A stretch of DNA of 62,452 nucleotides from an uncultured Lachnospiraceae bacterium. Its GTDB lineage: Bacteria > Bacillota > Clostridia > Lachnospirales > Lachnospiraceae. The stretch is taken from NCBI GenBank assembly GCA_900549665.1, contig URPH01000015.1, forward strand, positions 1-62,452. The letters run 5' to 3'. Position 1 is the stretch's first letter. Every line of letters starts with the position of its first letter. A model generated the notes under the pieces. It was not told the DNA's origin. It was given only the letters and a program-made list of their open reading frames with translations, and searched no databases. Below are positions 61,511-62,452 of the stretch, one piece after another. The translations under genes were made by a program, and so were the position numbers.

Positions 61511-61708
61511 TTATAACTTGGTTACGTTTACTGCCTGAGGTCCTTTTTCGCCCTCAACTACGTCAAACTCTACAGCGGCACCTTCTTCTAAAGTCTTGTA
61601 GCCATCCATCTTGAGTCCTGAGTAGTGAACGAATACGTCATTACCTGCTTCGTCAGAGATAAATCCGTAACCTTTGGGGTTATTAAACCATTTAACTGTA
61701 CCTTTCAT
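61511..61708 (-). CDS. cold-shock protein, CspA family, 65 aa
   Basis: Single cold-shock domain with RNP1 KGYGFIS and RNP2 VFVHYSGL; RNA chaperone. GGAGGT precedes the ATG on the minus strand. Length is standard. Confidence 0.97.
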   Translation of the reverse strand: MKGTVKWFNNPKGYGFISDEAGNDVFVHYSGLKMDGYKTLEEGAAVEFDVVEGEKGPQAVNVTKL

Positions 61709-61751
61709 GTTGATACCTCCGATAAATATAGTGTTGCTTTACAACAATCAA

Positions 61752-61780
61752 AGAATAGCATACAGGAAATAAAAAGTAAA
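61752..61780 (-). promoter_or_regulatory. promoter of the cold-shock gene
   Basis: On the minus strand TTTACT (61780-61775), 17 nt, TATTCT (61757-61752). The leader to the ATG is about 40 nt, short for a temperature-responsive csp leader. Confidence 0.6.
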
Positions 61781-61869
61781 GAAATATTTCTGTGCCATTC
61801 CTGTAAAAATTGACAACAGATTGTCTGTCGGATACAAATATCTGACAGGGATAGTATCTGCAGGATCAG

Positions 61870-62175
61870 CTATGATAAATCGGATGAATCATGAGGGATA
61901 CGGTTGAATACCAGCTCATAACCATCGCTGCCGTAATTGAGTGAGCGGTTGACACGGCTGATGGTGGCTGTAGAAGCACCGGTTTTTTCCGCAATTTCCA
62001 GATATGTTTTTTTATCACGGAGCATACGGGCTACTTCGTAGCGCTGGGACAGAGATAACAGTTCATTAACGGTGCACAGATCTTCGAAAAAAGCGTAGCA
62101 CTCATCTTTATTTTCTAATGCCAGAATTGCCTGAAAAAGAGAGTCAACAGATTCATTTTTGATTTTTTTATTCAT
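61870..62175 (-). CDS. YerC/YecD family TrpR-related regulator, 101 aa
   Basis: The Trp-repressor-like fold is indicated by LSLSQRYEVARMLRDKKTYLEIAEKTGASTATISRVNRSL, an HTH with the family's conserved ATISRVNR. It represses unknown targets in Clostridia and Bacilli; the name TrpR-related does not imply tryptophan sensing. It is a single gene with an AGAGGTTATTT site upstream. Confidence 0.9.
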   Translation of the reverse strand: MNKKIKNESVDSLFQAILALENKDECYAFFEDLCTVNELLSLSQRYEVARMLRDKKTYLEIAEKTGASTATISRVNRSLNYGSDGYELVFNRIPHDSSDLS

Positions 62176-62336
62176 GGAAATAACCTCTTTTACTTTAACA
62201 CTGTGAAATTTTAATGTTTTAACATGTGATATTTTAGCACAATTTGATAAAAAGGTAAAGCCTGCGAAAATTGATTTGTGAATTTTAGATCTTTGTTCAG
62301 CGTTTTGTATTGAAATGTACTGAAAGACTAAAAATG

Positions 62337-62365
62337 TTTACAAATAGTTTTTAATACTATATAAT
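62337..62365 (+). promoter_or_regulatory. strong promoter facing right at the window edge
   Basis: TTTACA (62337-62342), exactly 17 nt, TATAAT (62360-62365). The transcript leaves the window; the remaining 80 nt hold no visible start codon with a ribosome binding site. Confidence 0.7.
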
Positions 62366-62452
62366 ATGATATTAAGATCGAAAGGTATTTTGCCCCAAAC
62401 TTGATATCCACGAATTGCTCCGCTGCAAAGCAGCTCCCACAATTCTCAAACA

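Overview
The window reads as part of a low-to-medium GC Clostridia chromosome, most likely a Lachnospiraceae member. The grounds are Gram-positive gene order (cysE-cysS-mrnC-rlmB-sigH), a Cys T-box, a lysine riboswitch, class III fructose-bisphosphatase, mini-RNase III, spore-type sigma-H, AGGAGG-type ribosome binding sites, and a mobilization module of the MobA/MobL kind common in gut Clostridia. The family assignment is inference; there is no rRNA in the window.

Region 1 (about 612-20829) is an integrated mobilizable element of about 20 kb. It is inserted in the 5' end of a low-molecular-weight protein tyrosine phosphatase gene. A 31-bp near-identical direct repeat (612-642 and 20799-20829) marks its ends. 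The left copy is an orphan 16-codon start of the phosphatase gene, and the right copy restores the reading frame. From left to right the element carries: a small promoter-terminator unit; a structured tandem-repeat RNA, a perfect 11-bp hairpin and a nuclease-like ORF (laid out like a type III toxin-antitoxin locus); a type I restriction-modification operon (HTH, hsdM, hsdS, an unknown 642-aa gene, hsdR); an Mrr-like endonuclease; a tightly coupled unknown gene pair (a zinc-ribbon protein and a membrane-anchored protein); a divergent XRE regulator; and the mobility module (DUF3847-like protein, MobL relaxase, CHC2 primase-like protein, VapE-like ATPase, excisionase, tyrosine integrase). The relaxase and the CHC2 gene are each interrupted by one in-frame TAA, so self-mobilization may be decaying.

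Region 2 (20799-36300) is chromosomal: LMW-PTP, a DUF6110-type small protein with a P1B-like ATPase lacking the usual CPx proline, an HD-GYP phosphodiesterase, tRNA-Val and tRNA-Met, a MATE exporter, a PurF paralogue lacking the N-terminal cysteine, a CPBP protease behind a structured leader, adenine deaminase with asparaginase, a DUF4349 lipoprotein, and an ABC-F ATPase.

Region 3 (36300-41650) is a cysteine/translation cluster headed by a T-box: cysE, cysS, mrnC, rlmB, sigH, then tRNA-Thr on the other strand. Several junctions here hold local tandem expansions: six copies of a roughly 33-nt cysE-cysS spacer, seven copies of a 74-nt hairpin repeat after mrnC, and a 45-nt duplication of the rlmB start region.

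Region 4 (41700-62452) holds a degenerate kinase/receiver protein with a large membrane protein, a class A penicillin-binding protein, a YigZ protein with MgtE, a 231-bp cloverleaf palindrome, TypA, an SSB-like protein, a corrinoid adenosyltransferase, a lysine-riboswitch-controlled dapA-dapB-fbp run, a small lipoprotein, a HisA of the eukaryote-like type, a cold-shock protein and a YerC/TrpR-like regulator.

The strongest candidate for an undescribed system is the RNA plus toxin-like locus at 961-1938. The next are the two unknown genes embedded in or behind the restriction operon.
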